From Comamonas odontotermitis (GTDB lineage: Bacteria; Pseudomonadota; Gammaproteobacteria; Burkholderiales; Burkholderiaceae_C), in the NCBI RefSeq assembly GCF_014207855.1, contig NZ_JACHKZ010000015.1, positions 1 through 64,000 on the forward strand: 64,000 nt of DNA, written 5' to 3'. The notes below the pieces were generated by a model. That model was not told where the DNA came from, did no database searches, and worked only from the letters and a program-made list of their open reading frames with translations. Position numbers and translations under genes: made by a program. Shown here piece after piece: positions 32,322-39,041 of the stretch (the stretch's first letter is position 1; each line of letters begins with the position of its first letter).

Positions 32322-34217
32322 ATGTCCGATCTTCCCGCTCTGCCTGCACGCCTTGTCTTTAGGCGCCACACGGACGATGGCCTGCCCGCGCGTCTGGTGT
32401 TTGGTGACTCGGGCGAGGGTGGCGACAACGTCACCCTCCACAGCAGCGCCAGGCTGTCGGGCCTGCGCGGCTTCGTTCGTGGCCGCGTGGGTGTCCGGCT
32501 GGGCGGTGGTGGGCGTATTTCCGGGCTGCGCGGGTATATGTCGGGCCGCTATGACGTGAATGTCGAGCGCCCCCTAGTAGGGCAGACCAAGCAGCATGTG
32601 CAGGCAGCTGCCAAGGCAGCGCTGCAGTCCTCGGACCGCTGGCAAGATAGCGAGCGGGCCCAGGTGCATGTGCAGCAGCACCAGCAGCAGGCGCTGCGCC
32701 TGTCAGGTCTCATGACCGGCAGGTGGCAAGACAGCAGGCAGTTGACCACCGCCATGGCGCAGCGGCAACAGCAGGCATTGCGCCTAGCAGCTGCAATGTC
32801 GGAGGCGTTCTCTGACGCGGGCCAACTGGTGATCTCGCTGGCCTCCCGCACCCAGGCGGCAGACAGGCTCGCTCAGCTCGCTGAAGAGGCGTTTGAGGAT
32901 GCCGGTCAGCTGCGCACGGTTGCGGGTGAGCGCATTCAGCAGGCAGACCGTCTGCGGGTGCTGGCCCGTCACGCTGGTGGCTCTGCAGTGCAGTTGCTCC
33001 TGCACCATGCCGAGCGCACGCAGCAAGCAACATACCCAGGGCTGGGCGTGCGGCCTCCATTCAAGCCAGAGGGGCCAAAGCCTTGCCACCCGGATCTGCC
33101 AGCGCTGCTGTGCTTCGAGCTACCTGCGACCGGCACGCTGCCTGCCCGGCTGTATTTCCATTGCTGTGACAGGCAGGAGCCTGGCGGCGAAACCATCGTT
33201 GTCCCTGTTCAGAAGGTATACATCGTGCTCAATAGCATTTACATGCGCCGTGTGCGTGACAACGCAGTCATTCCTGCATACAGCTTTGGAATGAGTCTTG
33301 ACGTGGGAAGCTGGACCTGGAGCTGGCAGGCCAGCCTGCACAGCTCGGCATTGGCCCAGATACAGCCAGAAGATGGCCAGCCGGTTGAAGTGGTGGTGGC
33401 AATCAATAGCGTCCCATATCGTCTGCTGATCGATGGATTTTCTCGGGAACGAACATTCGCAAGCACCCGAATCAATGTCTCCGGACGCGGCCGATCCGCT
33501 GTGCTGGATTCGCCATTTTCTCCCGCGCTGAACTATTCCGTTGACTCTGAGATGACCGCACGGCAGCTCGCTGAGCAGGTGCTCACGATCAATGGTGTGC
33601 CCAACGGCTGGGGTATTGACTGGCAGCTGAATGACTGGCTTGTCCCCGCAGGTGCTTGGTCGATGCAGGGCAGCTACATCCAGGCGCTGACCGACATTGC
33701 ATCCTCTGTGGGGGGCTATCTACAGCCGCACAACACGGATACAACCTTGCGAATTCTGCCTCGCTATCCATCTGCGCCATGGAGGTGGGGGGTGGTCACG
33801 CCGGACTACAGCTTGCCGTCCAATGCTGTGTCTGTCGAGGGTATTGAGTGGCTGCAGAACGCTGAATACAACCGCATCTTCGTAAGCGGTGAGGGGGTGG
33901 GCGTGCTGGGTCAGGTCACCCGCATGGGCACCGCTGGTGATCTGGTGGCTCCAATGGTGACGCATCCGTTGATTACACATGCAGATGCTGCACGTCAGCG
34001 CGGAATAGCGGAACTGGCGCCTTCTGGCCGCCAGCAGCAGATTCGGCTGAGCCTGCAGATATTGCCGCAAACCGGTGTTATCAAGCCTGGCTCCTTTGTG
34101 CGCTATGTCCTGCCCTCTGGTGCTCATTTGGGCCTTGTTCGCAGCACCAGTGTTGACTGGCAAGGGGACGCAAAGCTGCGCCAATCCATCACCTTGGAAG
34201 TCCCGGAGTTCGCATGA
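32322..34217 (+). CDS. tail-hub-like protein with internal 28-residue repeats
   Basis: The 631-aa protein has three parts. Residues 1-105 contain duplicated LPARLVF-type and SGLRG-type segments. Residues 106-238 are nearly five tandem repeats of about 28 aa with the pattern DxxQL-x12-QxADRL, predicted helical. Residues about 295-631 are beta-rich and resemble a baseplate hub with a late-control-like layout (TARQLAEQVLTINGVPNGWG, GSYIQALTDIASSVGGYLQP). It probably sits at the tail tip. It overlaps the next gene by 4 nt. Confidence 0.6.
   Translation: MSDLPALPARLVFRRHTDDGLPARLVFGDSGEGGDNVTLHSSARLSGLRGFVRGRVGVRLGGGGRISGLRGYMSGRYDVNVERPLVGQTKQHVQAAAKAALQSSDRWQDSERAQVHVQQHQQQALRLSGLMTGRWQDSRQLTTAMAQRQQQALRLAAAMSEAFSDAGQLVISLASRTQAADRLAQLAEEAFEDAGQLRTVAGERIQQADRLRVLARHAGGSAVQLLLHHAERTQQATYPGLGVRPPFKPEGPKPCHPDLPALLCFELPATGTLPARLYFHCCDRQEPGGETIVVPVQKVYIVLNSIYMRRVRDNAVIPAYSFGMSLDVGSWTWSWQASLHSSALAQIQPEDGQPVEVVVAINSVPYRLLIDGFSRERTFASTRINVSGRGRSAVLDSPFSPALNYSVDSEMTARQLAEQVLTINGVPNGWGIDWQLNDWLVPAGAWSMQGSYIQALTDIASSVGGYLQPHNTDTTLRILPRYPSAPWRWGVVTPDYSLPSNAVSVEGIEWLQNAEYNRIFVSGEGVGVLGQVTRMGTAGDLVAPMVTHPLITHADAARQRGIAELAPSGRQQQIRLSLQILPQTGVIKPGSFVRYVLPSGAHLGLVRSTSVDWQGDAKLRQSITLEVPEFA
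32637..33035 (+). repeat. 28-residue tandem repeats in the hub-like protein
   Basis: Units start near residues 106, 134, 162, 190 and 218 and share the pattern [AR]-[WF]-x-D-x-x-QL followed by Q-x-A-x-RL. Four units are full length and the fifth is partial. DNA identity between units is lower than protein similarity, so the expansion is not recent. Confidence 0.7.
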
Positions 34218-34432
34218 GAAACCTTTATACCGAGTTGAAAAGGCTGGTTGGCGGAAAGCCTCGCCAGGTTGGAGATGTGATCTCCGTGGGTGATGTTGTC
34301 ACTGTTGCCTTGCTGGGCGGGGGCGAGATCAAGGTAATCGGCGTTGCTGAAGTTGGGCAGCGAGTGTTTATCCGTGATGGTGTTGTAGAGGGGCCTGCGC
34401 CCGATCTGCCTATGGAACTGATCGAAATCTAG
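34214..34432 (+). CDS. small tail-module protein, 72 aa
   Basis: A 72-aa protein with an SH3-like beta pattern (ISVGDVVTVALLGGGEIKVI, VGQRVFIRDGVVEG). It overlaps the hub-like gene by 4 nt, so it is probably a tail-tip accessory. No specific family is recognised. Confidence 0.6.
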   Translation: MRNLYTELKRLVGGKPRQVGDVISVGDVVTVALLGGGEIKVIGVAEVGQRVFIRDGVVEGPAPDLPMELIEI

Positions 34433-34442
34433 AAGGGTGACT

Positions 34443-34733
34443 ATGCAAGATGACTATGGAGATTTGTTGCCCAGCCAGTCGGAGATTGTCAAGCGTCTTG
34501 ACGCGGGTGATTCACGCATGGGGCGCCTTGAGGAAGGCTTGGACAAAAACACAAAGGCCACAGAGAGCATGGCGCGTGATGTGGCCATGCTGGTTGAGTT
34601 CCTGAATGCCATGCGTGGCGCATTCAAGGTCCTCAATTGGCTGGGCCGGTTGGCCAAGCCGTTGGGTTACATCGTTGTGCTGGCCACCGCTCTGCTTTCA
34701 TTTTGGGCGGCAATCAAAGGAGGTAGATCATGA
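34443..34733 (+). CDS. coiled-coil membrane protein, candidate holin or lysis regulator
   Basis: The 96-aa protein has a coiled-coil N-terminal half (SQSEIVKRLDAGDSRMGRLE, ATESMARDVAMLVEF) and one C-terminal membrane segment (LGYIVVLATALLSFWAAI). It lies directly before the endolysin, overlapping it by 4 nt, where a holin is expected. The layout resembles XhlA-type haemolysin-associated proteins. No other holin candidate is visible. Confidence 0.55.
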   Translation: MQDDYGDLLPSQSEIVKRLDAGDSRMGRLEEGLDKNTKATESMARDVAMLVEFLNAMRGAFKVLNWLGRLAKPLGYIVVLATALLSFWAAIKGGRS

Positions 34734-35350
34734 GCATGCCGGAAGTTCTCAAGCGCCGATTGATCGAAACCGCGGTTGCTATTGCTGCCGGAGCTGCCGG
34801 TGTAGCGGCATACACAGAAGCAGAAAAGCCATCGCCTGCCGTGCTACTGGCCATGGAGGTGGGCTCTTACTATGAAAGTAGCAGCCGCCATATTGGAACG
34901 CCCTACATTGACAATGCCGGAAAGGGGCGCCCGCTAACAGTCTGCAATGGAATCACGGGCAAAGAAGTTGTGGCTGGCAGGTACTACACGCCAGAAGATT
35001 GCAAGCGTCTGGAGTTGCCGCGCTACCAGAAATCGGAGCGGGAGGCCAAGGCTGCGCTCAAGCATTGGGCGACTTACAACCCCTACATCCAGGCCAGTTT
35101 CATCGACGCCTATTTCAATATGGGTGCGCGCACGGTGAACGCAGGTAGCATTCCAGCGCTTGCCAACTCCGGCGCGCTGGGCCTCGCATGTCAAAAGATG
35201 ACTGAGTATGTTCTGGGGACGGTCAATGGGCAAAAGGTGAGGTTGCGTGGTCTTGTTGATCGCCGCGGCACGACGGCCGAGTTGTGTTCCGAATGGGGGC
35301 GGGACGGGCACTTCAGTGCGGGGCTCATCACTGCGGAGGCCAAGCCATGA
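34730..35350 (+). CDS. GH24 lysozyme-like endolysin, possible SAR type
   Basis: The 206-aa protein has a weakly hydrophobic N-terminal segment (AVAIAAGAAGVAAY), consistent with a signal-anchor-release endolysin, then a phage lysozyme domain. The acidic residues of the catalytic region (AMEVGSYYESSS, then YIDNAGKGRPLTVCNGIT near residue 62) align with the GH24 Glu/Asp/Thr pattern. It cuts peptidoglycan at lysis. It overlaps its neighbours by 4 nt on both sides. Confidence 0.8.
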   Translation: MSMPEVLKRRLIETAVAIAAGAAGVAAYTEAEKPSPAVLLAMEVGSYYESSSRHIGTPYIDNAGKGRPLTVCNGITGKEVVAGRYYTPEDCKRLELPRYQKSEREAKAALKHWATYNPYIQASFIDAYFNMGARTVNAGSIPALANSGALGLACQKMTEYVLGTVNGQKVRLRGLVDRRGTTAELCSEWGRDGHFSAGLITAEAKP

Positions 35351-35901
35351 TCGTCAAGCCAATTCGCCTTTACACCTATGTGGCCGTCGGATTGCTTGGG
35401 CTCACCCTTGGTTCTATCGCTGCCTGGAATGTTCAATCTTGGCGCCTTGGTGCGCAGGTGTCCCAGGTGGAAACAAAGGAGGCGAACGGGCGTGCCAGTC
35501 GCGCCGAGGCCGCCCGCACCGACGAAACCCAAACCGCTCAACTGGAGAGTAAACATGCACAAAGCACGATCTACAATGCTGACAAGCTGGCCACCCTCAA
35601 AACTGGCATTGCTGTTGATGTGCGCTCTGAGCTTGAGCGCGCTCACCGGCTGCAGCTCAGCGCCGACAGCCGAGCCGCCACTTATCGCGCGCAAGCCGAA
35701 GCCGACGCCACTGCCCGCCGCGATCTTGCAGATAAGGCCTCTGCCCTCGATCGCCAGCTTGCAGAGGGCGTCGGAGTGGTCGCGGAACTCGGAGGCGCTC
35801 TTAAACAGAGAGACGCCGAAGTAGCAGCGCTGTGCGACCAGGTGAGCATCGAGCGCGGGTTGAACGGTGATGCGGGCGATCGGGCGTGTAGAGGACAATA
35901 A
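35347..35901 (+). CDS. Rz-like inner-membrane spanin
   Basis: The 184-aa protein has one N-terminal membrane helix (YVAVGLLGLTLGSIAAWNV) and a long periplasmic coiled coil rich in Ala, Arg, Glu and Gln, the layout of Rz spanins. With Rz1 it fuses the inner and outer membranes at the end of lysis. It starts 4 nt inside the endolysin stop and carries the Rz1 gene nested in another frame. Confidence 0.8.
   Translation: MIVKPIRLYTYVAVGLLGLTLGSIAAWNVQSWRLGAQVSQVETKEANGRASRAEAARTDETQTAQLESKHAQSTIYNADKLATLKTGIAVDVRSELERAHRLQLSADSRAATYRAQAEADATARRDLADKASALDRQLAEGVGVVAELGGALKQRDAEVAALCDQVSIERGLNGDAGDRACRGQ
35555..35824 (+). CDS. Rz1-like outer-membrane spanin lipoprotein, nested in Rz
   Basis: An 89-aa frame inside the Rz gene, shifted by one, starts at an ATG with GGAGAG 5 nt upstream. 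It has a lipoprotein signal (LALLLMCALSLSALTGC, with cleavage before Cys near residue 33) and a Pro-rich mature part (PKPTPLPAAILQIRPLP), both hallmarks of Rz1. It is longer than lambda Rz1 because of a C-terminal tail. Confidence 0.8.
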   Translation: MHKARSTMLTSWPPSKLALLLMCALSLSALTGCSSAPTAEPPLIARKPKPTPLPAAILQIRPLPSIASLQRASEWSRNSEALLNRETPK

Positions 35902-35920
35902 AAAACCGCCCGGAAGGCGG
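35899..35920 (-). terminator. terminator of the 35945-36124 minus-strand gene
   Basis: On the minus strand CCGCC and GGCGG form a 5-bp stem with a 5-nt loop followed by six T residues. It overlaps the stop of the Rz gene, so it could act in both directions, but the T-run fits minus-strand transcription. Confidence 0.6.
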
Positions 35921-35944
35921 AATATGGAGTGTGTTGGAGCGCTT

Positions 35945-36124
35945 TTAAGCAAGCTTGTATGCCAAGGAAGGAGAGGCTTGCTGGCCTTGCTCCTGATCCT
36001 GTTTCTCCTTGTCAGTAGGTGGCTTTTTCCCTTGCTCTTGCGGGGATGGGATACCTGACATGTGGAGCATTCGCTTGGTTTTGGCCCAGAAGGAAGCTGA
36101 AGGATAGGCTGAGAAGTTGAACAT
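35945..36124 (-). CDS. small hypothetical prophage protein, 59 aa
   Basis: The ATG at 36124 has a strong GGAGG 5 nt upstream, which fixes the start. The product begins MFNFSAYPSASFWAKTKRML and has a hydrophilic, Lys/Gln/Glu-rich second half. It is transcribed against the late operon, as expected of a gene expressed in the lysogen. No family is recognised. Confidence 0.65.
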   Translation of the reverse strand: MFNFSAYPSASFWAKTKRMLHMSGIPSPQEQGKKPPTDKEKQDQEQGQQASPSLAYKLA

Positions 36125-36524
36125 GTAGACCTCCGGTCTATTGCGGCGCATCGAGATGGATTGCCTAGACCCACAGTACTCTCTTTAATCCCCTAAATCC
36201 TGATTACACAAAGACTTACGTGTAGAGACTCTTCTCTGGTTCAGATTGCCAAGGCGCAACGGGTAGTGTTGTTTCATTGTTGAAAATAATAAAGATAGCG
36301 GACTTTATGGCAATTGATGTATAGTGGGCTACACAAAGAAGCGTGTACTCAATGTGCAGTGCCTATTTGTTCGCTTCTTGGTGGCTCAACGCCACCCCAA
36401 AGCGTCCTCTGCGAAATTCGCCATGTTGACTTGTAGGGCTGCAGTCAACAGAGTACTTTTAAGCCCTCCAGGCCGACGAGGCTTGTGCTTCTGATTGATC
36501 TTCATTTTTAAGTCTTCTATTCCC
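36125..36524 (+). other. intergenic leader between lysis and cargo genes
   Basis: Four hundred bases without a credible gene separate a minus-strand gene from the plus-strand cargo. It is AT-rich at 36230-36330 (likely promoter area) and holds a perfect 6-bp hairpin GGTGGC/GCCACC at 36380-36396. A long 5' untranslated leader for the 36525 gene is likely, and an RNA-based control is possible. Confidence 0.5.
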
Positions 36525-36734
36525 ATGGGCAAGTACGTCGTTTCGCCCGCGACTCATCAAACCGTCAGTGGCCGTTTCAGCGCCTCTTTTTCGGTTCAGC
36601 GTTCACAAGGCAATGGAAACTACTGCCGCGTGTTCCGCTTTGACAAAACCTTCGCCTCTCGCGAAGCCGCTCGAATGTTTGCAGTCACCCAGGGCTGGCT
36701 TCAGTCGAGCATGCCTAACCCGCCTGCATGTTGA
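36525..36734 (+). CDS. small hypothetical protein, 69 aa
   Basis: A compact beta/alpha protein begins MGKYVVSPATHQTVSGRFSA, with VFRFDKTFASREAARMFAV in the second half. No strong Shine-Dalgarno sequence is visible before the ATG; an in-frame TTG ten codons earlier is possible. It lies 110 bp before the RRM gene, and both may share one transcript. No family is certain. Confidence 0.65.
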   Translation: MGKYVVSPATHQTVSGRFSASFSVQRSQGNGNYCRVFRFDKTFASREAARMFAVTQGWLQSSMPNPPAC

Positions 36735-36844
36735 TGATCTGGTGACCACAGATCCAATCCCATCGCAATCCAGCGCTAATTTTCGCGTCTGTATTCGGCC
36801 AGTGCGTCACTTCTTAGCGCACACTAATCAAGAAAGGCTCCACC

Positions 36845-37195
36845 ATGAGCAACAAAATTTATGTGGGCAACTTGCCCTACTCCGTAACCGATTCCAGCCT
36901 GAAGGACAACTTTGCTGAATTCGGTGAAGTGTCATCTGCCAAGGTGATGATGGATCGTGATACTGGTCGCTCCAAAGGCTTCGGCTTTGTAGAGATGGCA
37001 TCAGCTGATGTTGCACAGGCCGCGATTAAAGGCCTGAATGGCATGTCCGTTGACGGACGACAAATTATTGTCAACCTTGCTCGCCCCCGTGAAGAGTCCA
37101 GAAACTCTGGTGGATATGGCGATAACGGTTTCCGCGCAAGTGGCCGTAGTGATGTTGGCTATGGCGCAGGCGGTCATGGTGGTGGCCGATACTGA
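36845..37195 (+). CDS. RRM-domain RNA-binding protein (glycine-rich tail)
   Basis: The 116-aa protein is a clear RNA recognition motif: RNP2 KIYVGNL at residues 4-10 and RNP1 SKGFGFVEM near 43-51, followed by a short Gly/Arg/Tyr-rich tail. Bacterial RRM proteins of this type resemble cyanobacterial Rbp and cold-responsive proteins and bind single-stranded RNA. Here it is prophage cargo between the lysis genes and attachment site. AAAGG lies 9 nt before the ATG. A terminator follows. Confidence 0.85.
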   Translation: MSNKIYVGNLPYSVTDSSLKDNFAEFGEVSSAKVMMDRDTGRSKGFGFVEMASADVAQAAIKGLNGMSVDGRQIIVNLARPREESRNSGGYGDNGFRASGRSDVGYGAGGHGGGRY

Positions 37196-37273
37196 GCACT
37201 TCAAATCGTGAAGAATAGGCTGAAATAGCCGACTTCTATAGGGCTTAGATAGGCCATCTAGCCCAAACTAAGA

Positions 37274-37312
37274 GCCTCCCCGGCGCCACTACGGCACTGG
37301 AGAGGTTTTTTC
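37274..37312 (+). terminator. terminator after the RRM gene
   Basis: A stem made of CCTCC...GGCGCC and GGC...GGAGAGG with an internal mismatch is followed by six T residues. It ends the RRM transcript before the LexA-controlled gene. Confidence 0.65.
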
Positions 37313-37342
37313 TTGTATGGAGAACCCATTGCATGTTCGTTA

Positions 37343-37362
37343 TACTGTATTTTTGAACAGTA
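37343..37362 (+). promoter_or_regulatory. LexA (SOS) box upstream of the membrane-protein gene
   Basis: TACTGTATTTTTGAACAGTA is a palindromic LexA site with full CTGT-N8-ACAG core. It ends 14 nt before the ATG at 37377, so it must overlap the promoter or leader. Confidence 0.85.
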
Positions 37363-37376
37363 TTTAAGGGTGGCCC

Positions 37377-37667
37377 ATGCAGATTGATCAGATCGCAATT
37401 GCCGTGCTTGGGGCTGCTGCTGCCTGGCTGTCTCAGGCGCGCTCGGAGGCTTTCAGGCGGTGGGCATGCATCTTTGGCATGCTTGGGCAACCATTCTGGT
37501 TCTACGCCTCATGGAATGCTGAGCAGTGGGGCATATTCGTAGTGAGTGTGCTCTACGCCCTGGCCTGGATGAAAGGGCTCTGGAACCATTGGATTCGGCC
37601 TACACCCAGCGACATGGCGGCGGAGAAAATAGGCACCATTCAATTCGTCCCCGAAGCGAAAAAATGA
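37377..37667 (+). CDS. SOS-regulated small membrane protein, 96 aa
   Basis: Three hydrophobic segments (AIAVLGAAAAWLSQ, ACIFGMLGQPFWFYASW, WGIFVVSVLYALAWM) make a small multi-pass inner-membrane protein. A LexA box lies immediately upstream, so it should be made after DNA damage. The C-terminal 30 residues are cytoplasmic and charged. Possible roles include depolarisation, division delay or superinfection exclusion; none is shown by the sequence. No strong Shine-Dalgarno sequence is seen beyond AAGGG 8 nt upstream. Confidence 0.75.
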   Translation: MQIDQIAIAVLGAAAAWLSQARSEAFRRWACIFGMLGQPFWFYASWNAEQWGIFVVSVLYALAWMKGLWNHWIRPTPSDMAAEKIGTIQFVPEAKK

Positions 37668-37721
37668 TCCAGAGCCTGCACATTGAAAAAAAGCGCGCCC
37701 GGTCAGTATCTGGCCCGGGTC

Positions 37722-37931
37722 ATGAATGAACACTCAGAAGCCCTGAGCTTCACATCGAGTTGCATTGCTGGCGCGATCCGAGACGCCGCCCGCATGATCC
37801 CCAAGGCCAAAGCGTTTCACATCTGGTATGAGCATGTGAGCATCGGAACCACACCCGTCCTGCACATGCAGAACGACTCGGAGACGCTGGCCTCCAAGCT
37901 GAAGCTGTTGCATGGGCAGTTTTGGGGTTGA
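37722..37931 (+). CDS. hypothetical protein downstream of the SOS membrane gene, 69 aa
   Basis: The product from the ATG at 37722 begins MNEHSEALSFTSSCIAGAIR and is a mixed alpha/beta protein with HIWYEHVSIGTTPVLHM. An in-frame TTG at 37683 would add 13 residues. A 21-codon frame (37665-37730) starting at the ATGA overlap with the membrane gene could couple translation. It is probably in the same LexA-controlled transcript. Confidence 0.55.
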   Translation: MNEHSEALSFTSSCIAGAIRDAARMIPKAKAFHIWYEHVSIGTTPVLHMQNDSETLASKLKLLHGQFWG

Positions 37932-37951
37932 AGGTTGACGAAGAACTACCG

Positions 37952-38155
37952 TCAAAACGGCACATCCGGCCCTAGATCGCGGCAGACTTCCCGCATTTCC
38001 GCAGGTGTTGGTGCGCAGCGCCAGATCATTGAGCCCAGGATAGGCATAGTCTCAGGGTGCGACGGCTTGATGCTGTCCGCGCGCTCATGCTCCGGCGTCT
38101 TGATCCATTGATCTTGTGGCTTGATGTGCCATTGCCAGTATCTTGATCCAATCAT
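37952..38155 (-). CDS. SOS-linked hypothetical protein, 67 aa
   Basis: The start at 38155 has GGAG 6 nt upstream. The product contains MIWRCAPTPAEMREVCRDLG near its C-terminus, which resembles IWICAPSPAEIASSLKIL in the divergent gene at 38203-38700. The two share a promoter region holding one perfect LexA box. It is a short relative of the longer protein, not a copy in the same frame. The function is unknown. Confidence 0.65.
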   Translation of the reverse strand: MIGSRYWQWHIKPQDQWIKTPEHERADSIKPSHPETMPILGSMIWRCAPTPAEMREVCRDLGPDVPF

Positions 38156-38169
38156 GTTGATCTCCAAAA

Positions 38170-38189
38170 CACTGTATATTTATACAGTA
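38170..38189. promoter_or_regulatory. LexA (SOS) box between divergent genes
   Basis: CACTGTATATTTATACAGTA matches the LexA consensus with one outer mismatch. It lies 14 nt from each gene's start (38155 minus, 38203 plus), so one repressor dimer could control both. Confidence 0.85.
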
Positions 38190-38202
38190 ATATGGAGTTG
38201 CC

Positions 38203-38700
38203 ATGGAATCATTTGCACACTTTGAAGTCGGGGATTTGCCTGGCAGGTTTAATCAGGGCAGGGCCTCTCCTGGAACTGATGGGTACATTGCAGCCAAGAA
38301 AAAGGCGGGCTATCCATCCTGTGTACTGAGGCTGCAGCATGCTGGCGTGATTCTTCCTGTCTATCTGCTGCAATTCAGACCAAGGCTGCATGGAAATTTG
38401 GTCACAACCCGCGCCTATGATGGTTCTGACTGCACCTGTTTGGTAGACCGCGAAGATCCTGACAAATTGCTTTGCCAGGCTTTGGAGCATGCAGAGGTGT
38501 GGAAGGAGCGGGACAATGTGCTCTTGCTTCGCGGTATCGAGTGGGATGAGGCAGAGTTGCAGCAATGGCCTCAGATTTGGATCTGCGCACCTTCGCCTGC
38601 TGAGATCGCGAGCAGTCTAAAGATCCTGAGCCCTTGGCTTGAGAAGCAATACATGAAGGTCAAACGGCCGCCATATCCTGAATTCCCCCGGAGGAAATAG
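38203..38700 (+). CDS. SOS-regulated hypothetical protein, 165 aa
   Basis: GGAG lies 6-7 nt before the ATG, and a LexA box lies just upstream. The product begins MESFAHFEVGDLPGRFNQGR and has a mixed fold with LRLQHAGVILPVYLLQF, LVDREDPDKLLCQALEHAE and a C-terminal WICAPSPAEIASSLKILSPW. It is the last gene before the attachment site. No family is recognised. The next 234 bp hold no gene. Confidence 0.7.
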   Translation: MESFAHFEVGDLPGRFNQGRASPGTDGYIAAKKKAGYPSCVLRLQHAGVILPVYLLQFRPRLHGNLVTTRAYDGSDCTCLVDREDPDKLLCQALEHAEVWKERDNVLLLRGIEWDEAELQQWPQIWICAPSPAEIASSLKILSPWLEKQYMKVKRPPYPEFPRRK

Positions 38701-38934
38701 TTACAGCTCTACGTGCGCTGCGGGTGCGGAGGATTGGGTTCCTGTGATCTTGGCATTGGTAGCTATCCCATCCGGCCAGTGACACAGGTTTGCAGAAAAG
38801 GTGTTGCTATTGGAGGTCTCTCGATTTCGCCGAGCGCACCCCTACAGGTAGAATCGAAAGCGAAATTTGCCCTATAGTTGGTGGTAGAAGTGGGTAAGGG
38901 TTTTAACTCTTTGATTTATAAAGATGCGATAATC

Positions 38935-38981
38935 CCTTACAAGGCGTAGGTCGGCGGTTCGACCCCGTCAGCACCCACCAC
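38935..38981 (+). other. 3' fragment of tRNA-Val(TAC), right prophage attachment site
   Basis: The sequence CCCTTACAAGGCGTAGG..., a T arm (GGCGGTTCGACCCCGTC), acceptor strand AGCACCC, discriminator A and CCA form the 3' half of a tRNA with anticodon TAC. No 5' half precedes it: the bases upstream are phage DNA. This is the mark of integration into the 3' end of a tRNA gene. It continues into a terminator and ppiD, matching the usual tRNA-Val to ppiD order. Confidence 0.8.
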
Positions 38982-38991
38982 CACCGAATAA

Positions 38992-39021
38992 AGGCGAACG
39001 AAAGTTCGCCTTTTCTTTTTT
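38992..39021 (+). terminator. tRNA-Val terminator
   Basis: AAGGCGAAC and GTTCGCCTT form a perfect 9-bp stem with a GAAA loop, followed by a T-rich run. It belongs to the original tRNA-Val gene and would end transcription entering from the prophage. Confidence 0.8.
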
Positions 39022-39041
39022 CTTGCTCAGAAAGTTAGACG

